Positions 24,631-34,258 of a DNA stretch of 44,808 nucleotides are shown here, piece after piece (position 1 is the stretch's first letter; every line of letters starts with the position of its first letter). Source of the DNA: CAYLLT01 sp964591605 (GTDB lineage Bacteria > Planctomycetota > Phycisphaerae > UBA1845 > PWPN01). The notes beneath the pieces were generated by a model. It saw nothing but the letters and a program-made list of their open reading frames with translations. It was not told the DNA's origin and did not search any database. Both the position numbers and the translations under genes were made by a program. The stretch is from assembly GCA_964591605.1 (NCBI GenBank), contig CAZQEN010000013.1, positions 1-44,808 on the forward strand, read 5' to 3'.

Positions 24631-25905
24631 TCACAACTCACGGCTCTTCGTGCCGCAATTGAAGGGCGTACCCGGCTCGAAGAGGACGCCTTCGGCCCGG
24701 AGGCGGTTGTAGAGTTCGTCGATGTGGGTGCGGTCGGTGGTCTCGACCGTACAGACGACGTTGGTGGCCGAGACGTCGCCGCCTGCGAATGCGCGGTCGT
24801 GGGCGATGTCTTTGATGCTCGCGCCGGTGGAGGCGATGAGGGCGGCGAAACGGGCCAGACCGCCGGGGCGATCGCTGATCTGGGCGGTGAATCGGCAGAG
24901 CCGGCCATCGGCGACCAGACCCTTCTCAATCACGCGGCTCAGAATGGTCGGGTCGATGTTTCCGCCGGCCAGAGGCAGCACGACGCGCTTGCCCTTGAGC
25001 TCGGGCAGTCGACCCGAGAGCAGGGCGGCCAGCGGCGCCGCACCGGCACCCTCCACGACCGTCTTTTCGAGCTCAACAATGCGCAGAATCGCGATGGCCA
25101 GCTCATCCTCATCGACGACCACCACGCGTTCGACGTGCGGGCGGGCAATGGAGAATGCATTCGTGCCGACGACGGCAACCGCCAGACCGTCGGCGAGGGT
25201 CGGCTGCAAGGGAACCGCCACCGGCTGACCGGCGCGGAGTGCCGCGGTAAAGCTCGCCGCACGGCGGGGCTCGACACCGTAAATGGCCACGTCTGGCCGG
25301 AGATGTTTGACCGCGACGGCAATGCCGGCCAGCAGTCCGCCACCCCCGATGGGCACGACGATCGCTTCGAGCGTTGGGACCTGTTCGATGATCTCGATGG
25401 CGATGGTCCCCTGGCCGGCGATGACCGCCGGGTCGTCGTAGCCGTGCACATACGTGAGACCCTGGTTCGCGGCCATCGACTGGGCGACGGCTTTGGCTTC
25501 GTCGAAGGTTTGGCCGTGGAGAATCACGGTCGCCCCGAGCTGGCGGCAGGTGGTCCGCTTGATGAGCGGCGCAAACTCGGGCATCACAACGGTGACGGGG
25601 ATCCCGAGCCGCTGGGCGTGGTAGGCCAGTCCCAGGGCGTGATTACCGGCAGAAGCCGCGATCACGCCGCGCTGGCGGGCGGCTGGCGGGAGCAGCATGA
25701 GGGCGTTGCAGGCCCCGCGCTCCTTGAAACTGCCGGTTCGCTGGAGGAAGTCGAGCTTGCAGTACACCTCGGAGCCGGTGATTTCCGACAGGGGGATCGA
25801 GTCGGGGCAGGGCGAGAAATAGATGCCGCCGCGAATGCGCTGGCGGGCGGCGAGGATGTCTTCGAAGGTGACTGACACGTGTGCGCCCGTCCCAGATCGG
25901 TCCAT
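24631..25905 (-). CDS. Threonine ammonia-lyase (biosynthetic/catabolic type with ACT domain)
   Basis: The 424-aa PLP enzyme deaminates threonine (or serine) to 2-oxobutanoate, the entry to isoleucine synthesis. The PLP lysine is in GSFKERGA (K61), the SAGNHALG loop binds the substrate, and the phosphate-binding loop is GGGGLLAG. A C-terminal ACT domain (CRFTAQISDRPGGLARFAALI) indicates allosteric control, as in the TdcB-with-ACT/IlvA single-ACT forms. ATG 25905 is chosen over 25962, which would add an unrelated 19 residues; a GTG ten codons in is a further alternative. It is not clearly in an operon with its neighbours. Confidence 0.93.
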   Translation of the reverse strand: MDRSGTGAHVSVTFEDILAARQRIRGGIYFSPCPDSIPLSEITGSEVYCKLDFLQRTGSFKERGACNALMLLPPAARQRGVIAASAGNHALGLAYHAQRLGIPVTVVMPEFAPLIKRTTCRQLGATVILHGQTFDEAKAVAQSMAANQGLTYVHGYDDPAVIAGQGTIAIEIIEQVPTLEAIVVPIGGGGLLAGIAVAVKHLRPDVAIYGVEPRRAASFTAALRAGQPVAVPLQPTLADGLAVAVVGTNAFSIARPHVERVVVVDEDELAIAILRIVELEKTVVEGAGAAPLAALLSGRLPELKGKRVVLPLAGGNIDPTILSRVIEKGLVADGRLCRFTAQISDRPGGLARFAALIASTGASIKDIAHDRAFAGGDVSATNVVCTVETTDRTHIDELYNRLRAEGVLFEPGTPFNCGTKSREL

Positions 25906-26031
25906 GACGCGAGACGCTCGAAGGAAACCGCTTCGTCGGGCGAGCGGAATCGTGCCGGCCACTCAAACGCGCCTGCGGCGGGCCGCCGGGCGGTCGACGG
26001 CTGCGCCTCCCGGCTCAATCCCGAGAGGGCA

Positions 26032-26421
26032 TCACCGTTTCTGAGCCTGGAAACAATCGCGGCAGTAGACGGGCCGGCCTTCGACCGGGCGGAAGGGGAC
26101 CGTCGTCTGCTTGCCACAGGCCGCACAGGTGGCCGGGAAGAACTCGCGGCGTCCGCGGGTATCGCTGTTGGCGGAGAAGAACCGCCCGGCCCGGCCGCCG
26201 CTGCGCGACGGAGAGGGGCGATCGGACCCCGCCCCCGCACCCGTCACGGTTCCGGCCGGGCTCCCGCCATCCTGTTTGGCGCGGCGCTTCGCCCGGCAGT
26301 TGGGGCAGCGCTTCGGCTCGTGGCCCAAGCCCTTTTCGGCGTAACGTGCCTGATCCGCGGCACTGTGGGTAAAGGGGCTCGCGCAATCGACGCACGTAAT
26401 GGTTTTGTCCTGAAACTCCAT
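26032..26421 (-). CDS. Zinc-ribbon protein with four CxxC pairs
   Basis: The 129-aa protein has CVDC (10-13), CPNC (~39-42), CAAC and CRDC near the C-terminus, giving two zinc ribbons. The N-terminal one fits the probable zinc-ribbon (zf-trcl) type: ITCVDCASPFTHSAADQARYAEKG, ending with CPNCRAKRRAK. The C-terminal one resembles CxxC-x-CxxC domains of planctomycete and related proteins. A Ser/Gly/Arg-rich linker joins them. ATG 26421 has GGAGG ~10 nt upstream. It probably binds nucleic acid or ribosomes; no function is established. Confidence 0.8.
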   Translation of the reverse strand: MEFQDKTITCVDCASPFTHSAADQARYAEKGLGHEPKRCPNCRAKRRAKQDGGSPAGTVTGAGAGSDRPSPSRSGGRAGRFFSANSDTRGRREFFPATCAACGKQTTVPFRPVEGRPVYCRDCFQAQKR

Positions 26422-26840
26422 GAGCTTGAGGCCTCCAATGGACAGGCTGGACGGCGCGCACCCAAAGCGCGGGTTCCTGCGAGGATGACCGGATGAGGGA
26501 GGGGAGACGGGCGGTTCTGCCACGTGAGCCGGACCACAACACCCCGGACCGCGACCCGGGCCTCCTTCCGCCACAACATGGCGGCTGAACTTGAACGTCG
26601 CCCCTCTCCATACCGTAAATCGCGTCAATCGTCAATGACGATCCGGATTTAGGGAGCATTTGGAGGGCCGTGGCGACCGCTCTTCGGTTTTCCGCCCCCC
26701 CCGGCGGGTCCTGCCGGTCCGGCCCGGGCGGAAGGGGGTGCCTTGTCGTACCGGCCCGGCGTTATACGATTGGAGGAGGGCCACCGGGCGTGCTGCGTTG
26801 AGCCGGTGCCCCTGGATTGGCCGGTTGACGGGAGCTGTGG
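26422..26840. other. Intergenic region between divergent zinc-ribbon and acetyltransferase genes
   Basis: About 420 bp with the minus-strand promoter above. A weak plus-strand TTGTCG/TATACG pair (26743-26768) has only a 14-bp spacer, so it is not called. No gene seen. Confidence 0.5.
26607..26635 (-). promoter_or_regulatory. Minus-strand promoter of the zinc-ribbon gene, with a long leader
   Basis: -35 TTGACG (26630-26635) and -10 TATGGA (26607-26612), 17 bp apart, on the minus strand. TTGACG also occurs 7 bp downstream as a direct repeat (26623-26628). The leader to ATG 26421 would be about 180 nt. Confidence 0.55.
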
Positions 26841-27317
26841 GTGCACGCCATTCGCAAAGCGACCATGGACGACGTGCCGGGGATTCACCGGCTGGTGACG
26901 TTCCATGCGGAGTTGAACCGGATGCTCTTCCGCTCACACGCGGATCTCTACGAGCATCTGCGAGATTTCTTCGTCTGCACCGGCGAGGCGGCGGGTGAGG
27001 TCATCGGCTGTGCGGCCCTGGAGCTGGTCTGGCGCGATCTGGCGGAGATCAAGAGCCTGGCGGTGGACGAGGCTCGGCGCGGGCAGGGGATCGGCACGCT
27101 CCTGGTGCGGGCGGCGCTGGATGAGGCGCGGGTGCTCAACCTCTCGCGCGTCTTCGCCCTGACGCGCGATCAGCCGTTCTTCGAGAAGCAGGGTTTCCGC
27201 GTCGTGCCCAAGGATACGCTGCCGCACAAGGTGTGGACCGACTGCGTGCGATGCCCGCTCCAGGAGCGGTGCGACGAGATCGCGGTGGTGTGCGATCTGG
27301 TCCCCCACGCGGACTGA
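26841..27317 (+). CDS. GNAT acetyltransferase of the short ArgA (N-acetylglutamate synthase) type
   Basis: The 158-aa GNAT protein has the acetyl-CoA loop RRGQGIGTLLV and a C-terminal cysteine motif (VWTDCVRCPLQERCDEIAVV) shared with short ArgA-like N-acetylglutamate synthases, which make N-acetylglutamate for arginine synthesis. GTG 26841 has GGGAGC upstream. No other arginine genes are nearby, so the substrate is inferred from family resemblance only. Confidence 0.85.
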   Translation: MHAIRKATMDDVPGIHRLVTFHAELNRMLFRSHADLYEHLRDFFVCTGEAAGEVIGCAALELVWRDLAEIKSLAVDEARRGQGIGTLLVRAALDEARVLNLSRVFALTRDQPFFEKQGFRVVPKDTLPHKVWTDCVRCPLQERCDEIAVVCDLVPHAD

Positions 27318-27334
27318 CGATGGCCCACGGAGAA

Positions 27335-28756
27335 TCAGGCCAGCGCAATCGCGGCAGCCGCGCCTTCGTTGCTCTTCACGTCGGATGTGACGCACACGTG
27401 CTTGCCTGAGGAAAGCGGCTGGAGGTGGGTGCGCCGCCGGATGTCGATCTGCACGCCCGGCCCCATCCGTTCCAGCAGGCCCGAGAGGATGCGCCGCTGG
27501 GCATCGTCGGTGAAGCGCGGACCCGGCACGAGGTCCACTTCGAGGCGATCCAGGGCCGGCTGGTGAATGCGGAATTGCCGGACTCCGGGCACTTCCCGCA
27601 CGGCATAGATCAACGACAGCGCGTGCATGGGGACCACGTTCGCGCCGCAGCGGCGGACGATGTGATCCGTTCGGCGGCCCTGGACCTGCGTGATGATCTG
27701 CGAGTGCCGTCCGCAACGGCAGGGGCCGGTGCCCATGACGGCCACGTCTCCGTTGCGATAGCGGATGATCGGCATACCCGGCGTATCGAAGTTCGTGATG
27801 ACCACGTCGCCCGGCTCGCCCGGAGGCACCGGCTGGCCCTGCGGGTCGACGATTTCGACCATGACGTTCTCCTGCGGGACGTGGAGCGAACCTTCCGGAC
27901 AGGCACATCCGAGCAGGCCGCCATCGCGGCAGCCATATTCCTGCACCACCGGAACGCCGAAGGCCGCGGCAATGGCGTGGCGATCCGGCGCCGTCAGCAC
28001 CTCGCCGGTGGTAAAAACCGCCCGCAGGCGAGGCTGGTGCAAGGGCAGTTCGGCTGTGATCTCTTCGAGGGCATAGCGGGCCAGAAGAGCCAGGCTGCCC
28101 GCATATCCGTAGACGCACGCCGGTCGAAGCTGGCCGATGCGGCGCACATATTCGGCCATACTGGTGTCCGAGAGGTCGAACGCGCTGAGGATGTGCTGGT
28201 TGAGGCTGCGGTCGCGAAGGCGACGAGCGCGGTCCCTGAGCCCGTCGCGTACAGGCCCGCCCCACAGGAGGACTTCGACGTCGCCCGGGCCCAGTCCCCA
28301 CCAGGCGCGGGCTCGCCAGCGGGCCGCCCAGTCTGCGGCCGCACGCGGCGGGTCGAGGTAGAGCTGCAACGGCTCGCCGCTCGAGCCGCCCGTCGCGTAA
28401 GGGATCAGCCGTCCGCGCACCGCGGGCCAGACCATGGCCTCGCGATGCTCACGGATGTCTTCCCGCGTCAGGATCGGAACCTCGCGAAACCAGGCGAGCG
28501 GATCGGATTCGCCGCCAGCGTCTTCGGCCGGCGGCAGATTACCCACGTGGAGGTTCGTGAACCGCTCGCGATAGAAGGGGCAGTTCTTGTGTGCGTGATA
28601 GACCAGTTGCCGGAGCCGGCTGGCCTGGAGCCACTGCAGCTCGCGGGCGGTCAGACTTTCAAGGGATCGCAGCTCGTGCCATCGACGCCACGTATCGCGG
28701 CCGCAGAGCCATTCACTGGCCGGCCAGAGCAGGTGCTTCGCCAGCCACCGGTTCAT
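27335..28756 (-). CDS. CapK/PaaK-like adenylate-forming enzyme
   Basis: The 473-aa protein resembles phenylacetate-CoA ligase/CapK proteins of capsule clusters. The phosphate-binding loop is YATGGSSGE (120-128), followed by YGYAGSLALLA, FTTGEVLTAPDRH, EYGCRDGG and IRYRNGDVAVMG, the A5-A8-like motifs of the ANL superfamily. In capsule loci such enzymes are thought to activate an acyl or amino acyl group that decorates the polymer. ATG 28756 overlaps the stop of the upstream glycosyltransferase gene by 4 bp (ATGA at 28753-28756), so translation is coupled. It is the last gene of the cluster. Confidence 0.85.
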   Translation of the reverse strand: MNRWLAKHLLWPASEWLCGRDTWRRWHELRSLESLTARELQWLQASRLRQLVYHAHKNCPFYRERFTNLHVGNLPPAEDAGGESDPLAWFREVPILTREDIREHREAMVWPAVRGRLIPYATGGSSGEPLQLYLDPPRAAADWAARWRARAWWGLGPGDVEVLLWGGPVRDGLRDRARRLRDRSLNQHILSAFDLSDTSMAEYVRRIGQLRPACVYGYAGSLALLARYALEEITAELPLHQPRLRAVFTTGEVLTAPDRHAIAAAFGVPVVQEYGCRDGGLLGCACPEGSLHVPQENVMVEIVDPQGQPVPPGEPGDVVITNFDTPGMPIIRYRNGDVAVMGTGPCRCGRHSQIITQVQGRRTDHIVRRCGANVVPMHALSLIYAVREVPGVRQFRIHQPALDRLEVDLVPGPRFTDDAQRRILSGLLERMGPGVQIDIRRRTHLQPLSSGKHVCVTSDVKSNEGAAAAIALA

Positions 28757-29973
28757 GGGGCGGCCTCCGCCATCGATTCGGCCTGCGGGAGCCTGTCGAA
28801 GGCCGCGTGAGACAGCACGTTGTGAACCTGTCGCGCGGTGTCGCTCCAGGAGCGGGCCGCGCCGGCACGGGCGATGATCTCGCGGTCCCACGGGCGGGCG
28901 AGGGCATCGATCACGGCGGCGATCAGCGCCTCGGGCTCGTCGTCGGGCACGATGGAGCCGAGCTGCGGCGTGCGGATCTGCTCGGCGTTTCCGCCGACAT
29001 CGGTGGCGACGACCGGTGTGCCGCAGGCGAGCGCCTCGGTGATGGCGTTGCACCAGCCCTCGCTGCGCGACGCGTTGACCATCACGTCGGCGGCGTTGAG
29101 CATGAGATTCAACAGGTGGGCGGGCACCGGCGGCAGCAATTGCACAAATGGATCCGATGCCGGTGAGTCCTGATTGCAGTTGGAAACCAGCTCCTGGAGG
29201 GTACGTTGAAAGGATGCTTCGCCCCGCGTGCTGCCGACGAGCACGAACCGCGCATCGGCGACCGCCGTCCGCACCGGTCGCGTGATGGCCAGGACGCGGT
29301 CGAAGCCCTTGACGCGCTGCTGGTGGCCGACGGCGAGAATGTAGCGCCGCCCGGGATGCCAGCGCAGCGACTGGCGGGCGTGGACGCGATCGATGGGGTG
29401 GAACACATCCGGGTCGACGCCGTTCGGGATCACGTGGACGCTCAGATCCGACCCGCCGACGCGCCGCGCCCAGTCGGCCAGGCTGCGGCTGACCGCGATG
29501 CGGGCGGCCACGCCGCGCAGCATGCACGCGATCTGCATTCGGCGCAGGGCCTTGCGCGACAGCGAGACGATCTTGCCGCGAAGCGTGACCACGACCGGGA
29601 TATGCAGCCGCCGTCCGGCGAGCCAGGCCCCCACGCCGTCGGGATACTCGAAGTGGGCGTCGATCACGTCGGGCCGACGGGCCACGAGCATGTCCCGGAG
29701 GACCTGCACCTCGATCGCGCGGGCGAACGCCAGGGCGTCCGTGGCCCAGCCGAGCACCGGCACACTCAACATGCGCGGATACTGCACCGGCAGCGGGCCC
29801 GCACCCGTGCTCGCGATGCTCGGACGCAGAAACGGACACCAGGGCTGCGGTGACACGACGCGCAGGCTGACGCCTGGAAGCTGAGCGACGGCCAGCGACC
29901 GCCGCTGGATGAATACACCCTGATCAGGGTACTGCTCCGTCGGATAACACATCGTCGTGGTGAGGATTCTCAT
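28753..29973 (-). CDS. GT4-family glycosyltransferase
   Basis: The 406-aa GT-B enzyme transfers a sugar from a nucleotide donor. The N-terminal Rossmann domain starts MRILTTTMCYPTEQYPDQG. The donor-site motif SEGWCNAITEALACGTPVVA contains the GT4 Glu-x7-Glu, and the GGNAEQI segment follows. AHFEYPDGVGAWLAGRR and RRYILAVGHQQRVKGFDR are typical GT4 segments. ATG 29973 gives an ATGA overlap with the asparagine synthase stop; the longer frame from 30018 overlaps that gene and is not preferred. It acts in building the surface glycan; linkage and sugar are unknown. Confidence 0.92.
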   Translation of the reverse strand: MRILTTTMCYPTEQYPDQGVFIQRRSLAVAQLPGVSLRVVSPQPWCPFLRPSIASTGAGPLPVQYPRMLSVPVLGWATDALAFARAIEVQVLRDMLVARRPDVIDAHFEYPDGVGAWLAGRRLHIPVVVTLRGKIVSLSRKALRRMQIACMLRGVAARIAVSRSLADWARRVGGSDLSVHVIPNGVDPDVFHPIDRVHARQSLRWHPGRRYILAVGHQQRVKGFDRVLAITRPVRTAVADARFVLVGSTRGEASFQRTLQELVSNCNQDSPASDPFVQLLPPVPAHLLNLMLNAADVMVNASRSEGWCNAITEALACGTPVVATDVGGNAEQIRTPQLGSIVPDDEPEALIAAVIDALARPWDREIIARAGAARSWSDTARQVHNVLSHAAFDRLPQAESMAEAAP

Positions 29974-31916
29974 GCGGCCGATCCCTGCGAAACGCTGCTC
30001 GAAGTGTCTGACCTGCATTCCCGGCGGCGGGCGGCTGCCGGATCGTGAATTCGACGGGCCCAGAGCTCGAGGCTCAGCAGCGCCCAGAGCACGTCACCGA
30101 AGTTGCTCCATCCTCCATCGTGCCGGGCACAGATATGGCGAACGGCGGCCGGCTCCAGCCATTCGGTGACCCGCGCATCGGCGGCGGTCAGCAGATCGTG
30201 CGAGAATGACCGGAGCGGCCCGCGGAACCAGGCATCCAGCGGGACCTCGAATCCCTTCTTGGGCCGATCGACGATCGGATCGAGCCTCCAGCGGCGGAGG
30301 GTTTCCCGCACGATCTGCTTATCGACGCGAAGCGCGGCCGGGGTGCGGGCCGCCAGCTCGACGAGCCGGTAGTCCAGGAACGGCTCGCGCACCTCGAGCC
30401 CGACGGCCATGCTGGCCCGGTCCACCTTCGTGAGCATGCGGTCCGGGAGCAGCGTGCGCGAATCGAGGTAAAGCAGACGCCCGAGCAGATCATCGCTGTC
30501 GTAATCCCGGGCCATCCGGAGTCGGCGCTCGAACGGGCAGTACTCCCAGAGCTGGTGCTGCAGCTCGGGGTGAAGCAGCCGCCCGAGCATCGCGCCGCAG
30601 TGGAGGGCGGTGCTGCGCAGATGGGCGTGCACGGCATCACACGCGAGGTTCTGCAGCGTCACCCGGGCCCGCAACGGGCGGGGGAGCCAGTCGGCCTTGG
30701 GATAAGCGGCGCCGAGCAGGGCGGGCACCTGCTTGAGGAATCCGGGCAGCCGGGTGCGCCATCGCTCTTCGCCCAGACTGAAGCGATAGCGGCGATAGCC
30801 TCCCAGCAGTTCATCCGCTCCGTCGCCGGCGAGGGCCACGGTCACGCGCCGCCGCGTGGCCTGGCACAGCAGGAAGGTCGGAATCGCGCACGCGTCGGCC
30901 AGCGGCTCGTCGAAGTGCCAGGCCAGATGCAGTGCGGTTTCGGCCACGTCGGAGGAATCGAGCATCTCATAGTGTTCGGTGCCGAGCAGCGCCGCCGTCT
31001 GCCGGGCGGGTTCGCGCTCGTCGAGGGCCGACTGGCTGAAGCCCATGGTGTGGGTGAGCACGCGCGGGGCGCCGCTTCGCGTCATGGCGGCGACCACCGC
31101 GGCCGAGTCGAGTCCTCCGCTCAGGAACGCGCCGAGCGGGACATCGGCGATCATGCGAATGCGGACGGCGTCTTCGAGCAGGGCCGCGAATGCCTCGACC
31201 GATGGCCCCGGATGGGGCGGTGCATCTTCGGACGGCCGCGCGGCGGGAATCTCCCAGTATCGGCGCACGCGGACGCCGCCTTCACGGCAAACCGCGAGAT
31301 GGCCGGGCTCGAGTTTGCGCACGGATTCGAAGAGGGTGCGCGGGGCGGGGACATGGCCGAAGGTGAGATAGTCGGCCAGGCCGCAGAGATCGACGCGCGG
31401 GTCGACATCGCCGGCGGCGAGCAGCGCCTTGAGCTCCGATCCGAAGAGGATGCGCCGGCCGTCGTCGTGCCAGTAGAGCGGCTTGACGCCCAGCCGGTCG
31501 CGCACCAGCAGCAACTGCCGCTTGCAGGCGTCCCACAGGGCGATGGCGAACATTCCGTTGAGACGGTGGACGAAGTCCTCGCCAAGTTCTTCGTAGAGGT
31601 GCGGAATCACCTCTGTGTCCGAGCGGCCGCCGAGGCGGTGGCCGCGGGCCTCCAGCCCGCTGCGCAGCTCGAGATGGTTGTAGATCTCGCCGTTGAAGAC
31701 CACCCACACCGAGCCGTCCTCATTCGAGAGCGGCTGGTGCCCGCCCGCCGGGTCAATCACGCTCAGACGTCGGTGTCCGAAGCTGGTCCAGGCATCCTCG
31801 TGGAGGCCGGCGGCGTCCGGGCCGCGGTGGTGCAGACAATCAGCCATGCGGGCGCCGATACCCGCTTCGTCGGGCCGGAGGGCCGACCAGCGCACGAGAC
31901 CGGCTATTCCGCACAT
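29970..31916 (-). CDS. Asparagine synthase-type amidotransferase (Cys2 present)
   Basis: The 648-aa protein has the class II glutamine amidotransferase start MCGIAG with the catalytic Cys2, then HHRGPDAAG and NGEIYNH for glutamine binding, and the ATP-pyrophosphatase motif SGGLDS (266-271). This is the exosortase/EPS-type asparagine synthase pattern, which in polysaccharide loci probably amidates a uronic acid or other sugar carboxylate rather than free aspartate. The length is normal. The next gene's ATG overlaps its stop (ATGA). A second, Cys-less paralog is encoded 12 kb upstream in the same cluster. The substrate is inferred. Confidence 0.93.
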   Translation of the reverse strand: MCGIAGLVRWSALRPDEAGIGARMADCLHHRGPDAAGLHEDAWTSFGHRRLSVIDPAGGHQPLSNEDGSVWVVFNGEIYNHLELRSGLEARGHRLGGRSDTEVIPHLYEELGEDFVHRLNGMFAIALWDACKRQLLLVRDRLGVKPLYWHDDGRRILFGSELKALLAAGDVDPRVDLCGLADYLTFGHVPAPRTLFESVRKLEPGHLAVCREGGVRVRRYWEIPAARPSEDAPPHPGPSVEAFAALLEDAVRIRMIADVPLGAFLSGGLDSAAVVAAMTRSGAPRVLTHTMGFSQSALDEREPARQTAALLGTEHYEMLDSSDVAETALHLAWHFDEPLADACAIPTFLLCQATRRRVTVALAGDGADELLGGYRRYRFSLGEERWRTRLPGFLKQVPALLGAAYPKADWLPRPLRARVTLQNLACDAVHAHLRSTALHCGAMLGRLLHPELQHQLWEYCPFERRLRMARDYDSDDLLGRLLYLDSRTLLPDRMLTKVDRASMAVGLEVREPFLDYRLVELAARTPAALRVDKQIVRETLRRWRLDPIVDRPKKGFEVPLDAWFRGPLRSFSHDLLTAADARVTEWLEPAAVRHICARHDGGWSNFGDVLWALLSLELWARRIHDPAAARRRECRSDTSSSVSQGSAA

Positions 31917-32027
31917 GCCGGCCTCCTCTCGCGATCAAGCCCGAGTCTCGAGGCAGGCTGAACGGTGCGGGTCGCCTGGCAGATGCAGAACGAAAGATTC
32001 TTCCTGATCCCAATCTTCATCGTTGTT

Positions 32028-33227
32028 TCAGTCTCTCTCGCTGCTGTCTCCCGCAGTCCGCAGATAGCATTCGCGATACCGGCGCGCGACATCGGTGAGC
32101 TGGTGTTCCTGCACGACGTACTCGCGGGCCGCCCGGCCGACACGACGGCGGGCGTCGGCGCTGAGCAGTCCGGAGATCATCGCCTCCGCGAGGGCGGGCG
32201 GGTCATCCGGCGGCACGAGCCAGCCGGTTCGATGCGCGGCGATCAGCTCGGGGCTGCCCCCGCCGGTCGTGGCGATGCACGCCAGACCCGCGGCCATGGC
32301 CTCCAGCAGGGCATTGCTGCAGCACTCGTAGCGGCTGGGAAGCACAAAGAGGTCGGCGGCCCGCAGGAGCTGCGGCACGTCGGTGCGCCGGCCGAGCAGC
32401 GAGACGCTCGTGGCGATGCGCAGACGCTGACAGACATCTGCCAGCTGCGCGCGCTCGGGTCCTTCGCCGGCGATGGCCAGCCGTGCGTCGGGGACGATCA
32501 TGCGGACGCGCCGCCACGCGGCCAGCAGGACCTCAATGGCCTTGATCGGCACGAGATTCGCGACGCACAGGACGAGCAGGCGTTCCTTCGCGGCGAGCAG
32601 GCCGCCGCACATCGGCCGGGCTTCATCGCTGTGCAGCGGGCGGAAGTGTTCCACGTCCACCCCGTTGCGAATCACGGTCAGGCGGGCGGCGGGGACGTGA
32701 AACGTGCGCCGCAGCCAGTCGGCGGAGTCATACGACAAGGTGATGGCTCCGGCGGCGCACCTCAGGGCCCAGCCGAGCGCCGCCCGGCGCGGCCAGGACG
32801 GTTCGCGCAGATGTTCGCGCCCGTGGAATCCCACGAGCAGGCGCACGCCCGGCAGCCCGCGGGCGGCGAAGGCCGCGTCCACCCACGTCGCGGTCGTGCG
32901 GGCGTGTACGATATCGGGCGCGAATGCGCGGATGATCCTGCGCAGGCGCCAGGCAGCGCGGCACGAGCGTCCGCGGACCCCCAGGGGCCAGACGGGGATC
33001 GATTCGCACGCCGGCTGCAGTGAAGGGTCCGCCGGGCCCAGGATGACGAGGCCATGCTCATCCCCCGGGGGCGGTTGGTTGGTCCACGCGCGCAGATATC
33101 GCAGGAACGCCGTCTCCATGCCTCCGGGCTGCAGCGAGGGCAGCACGTGCAGGACGCGCAGCACGCGGCCGGGCGCCTGGAAGCGCTCACGACTCAGGCA
33201 CGCCGGATCGGGTGCGGTGGCGATCAT
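32028..33227 (-). CDS. GT4-family glycosyltransferase
   Basis: The 399-aa GT-B enzyme has the N-terminal GMETAFLRYLRAW motif of GT4 acceptor domains, and the donor motif RYECCSNALLEAMAAGLACIA with Glu-x7-Glu. The NGVDVEHFRP and ANLVPIKAIEVLL segments are standard. ATG 33227 overlaps the methyltransferase stop (ATGA, 33224-33227); the frame from 33257 is rejected. A 111-bp gap without promoter signals separates it from asnB downstream. Sugar specificity is unknown. Confidence 0.92.
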   Translation of the reverse strand: MIATAPDPACLSRERFQAPGRVLRVLHVLPSLQPGGMETAFLRYLRAWTNQPPPGDEHGLVILGPADPSLQPACESIPVWPLGVRGRSCRAAWRLRRIIRAFAPDIVHARTTATWVDAAFAARGLPGVRLLVGFHGREHLREPSWPRRAALGWALRCAAGAITLSYDSADWLRRTFHVPAARLTVIRNGVDVEHFRPLHSDEARPMCGGLLAAKERLLVLCVANLVPIKAIEVLLAAWRRVRMIVPDARLAIAGEGPERAQLADVCQRLRIATSVSLLGRRTDVPQLLRAADLFVLPSRYECCSNALLEAMAAGLACIATTGGGSPELIAAHRTGWLVPPDDPPALAEAMISGLLSADARRRVGRAAREYVVQEHQLTDVARRYRECYLRTAGDSSERD

Positions 33228-34258
33228 GCGGCCGGCCCTGCCTTTCGCAGCATGCACGAAATCAGGCTGCCCCTGTCCGGCGCGAGCCGCCGGCCGATGG
33301 CGTCCGCCACGGCCCGGATGGGCCGGAACCGCCGCGCCGAGGCGCCCAGAAAGTCGGAGGTCTCGACGCGGAGCATTTCGAAACGCGGCAGGTTTCGGGC
33401 GAGCAGTTCCGCCAGGTGCAGACCGGACGGGCCATCGCGGCCCCGTGTGTGGGGATCGACCAGGTCCAGCACGGCGTCCGGCGCGAGCTCCTCGACGGAG
33501 AATCGTTCGCAGACCAGTCGCCGGGCGATGAGCGATGCGACGTGGTGGTCATCGCCCCCGGCCGCGCCGCTCTCGTGCGGCGCCGGCGAGAGGTGTGCGA
33601 GGCCGGGAGCGAGCAGCCGGCCGGCACGCCGCAGGTTCTGCCGGACGCTCAGGTACCAGGAAAGCCGGTCGAGCGCCGCGCCGCATCGGCACAGCGCCGC
33701 AAACTCAAAGTATCGCGCGTTGGGCTCAAATCCGATCGCGAAGTATCCGCCCGGCCTGAGCACGCGATCGATCTCGCGCAGGAGGATCTCGGGGGCGGCG
33801 AAATGATGGAGCGACGCGTTGACCGTGACCAGGTCGACGGACGCCCTGTACAGCGGGAGCCGCGTGCCGCTGCCTGCCATCCATCGCACGTGCGGGCCCG
33901 GCCGGTCGGCGCATTTGCGGGCCGCTGACGAGAGCGAGGCCGCGCTCAGGTCCACACCCAGGATCAGGTCCGTCGGCGTTGAATACGGGATGAGCTGCCC
34001 GGCCACGAACCCGCTCCCGCAGGCGATATCGAGCACGACCCGCGCCGACGTGGCGTGTGAAGGATTCCGAAGCAGGCTTTCGCCCACGGAGCGCCAGAAG
34101 GCCGCTTCGACGCGATGGCGGGCGCGGTGGTCGGCGTCGAATCGTGCGGCCGTCCATTCGTGATAGAGCCGGTTGACGCGCTCGATGAGCCGCGACCGGC
34201 CCTCGTCGAACGGGCGGGCCGGCGGCGTCGCGGTGAAAGGCTGGGCGGTGGCTGTCAT
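33224..34258 (-). CDS. Class I SAM-dependent methyltransferase
   Basis: The 344-aa protein has the SAM-binding motif VLDIACGSGFVAGQ, then VDLSAASLSSA, and the PGGYFAIGFEPN motif, typical of Methyltransf_11/25-type enzymes. It probably methylates a sugar or lipid-linked intermediate in this cluster. ATG 34258 overlaps the ligase stop (34255-34258 ATGA). The C-terminal half is long and basic and not recognised. Confidence 0.88.
   Translation of the reverse strand: MTATAQPFTATPPARPFDEGRSRLIERVNRLYHEWTAARFDADHRARHRVEAAFWRSVGESLLRNPSHATSARVVLDIACGSGFVAGQLIPYSTPTDLILGVDLSAASLSSAARKCADRPGPHVRWMAGSGTRLPLYRASVDLVTVNASLHHFAAPEILLREIDRVLRPGGYFAIGFEPNARYFEFAALCRCGAALDRLSWYLSVRQNLRRAGRLLAPGLAHLSPAPHESGAAGGDDHHVASLIARRLVCERFSVEELAPDAVLDLVDPHTRGRDGPSGLHLAELLARNLPRFEMLRVETSDFLGASARRFRPIRAVADAIGRRLAPDRGSLISCMLRKAGPAA

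Noticed and set aside
26743..26768. Promoter of the acetyltransferase gene
   Set aside because: The 14-bp spacer is too short for a normal sigma-70 promoter.
30555..31961. 468-aa plus-strand ORF opposite asnB
   Set aside because: Antisense of a clear asparagine synthase; no recognisable domain.
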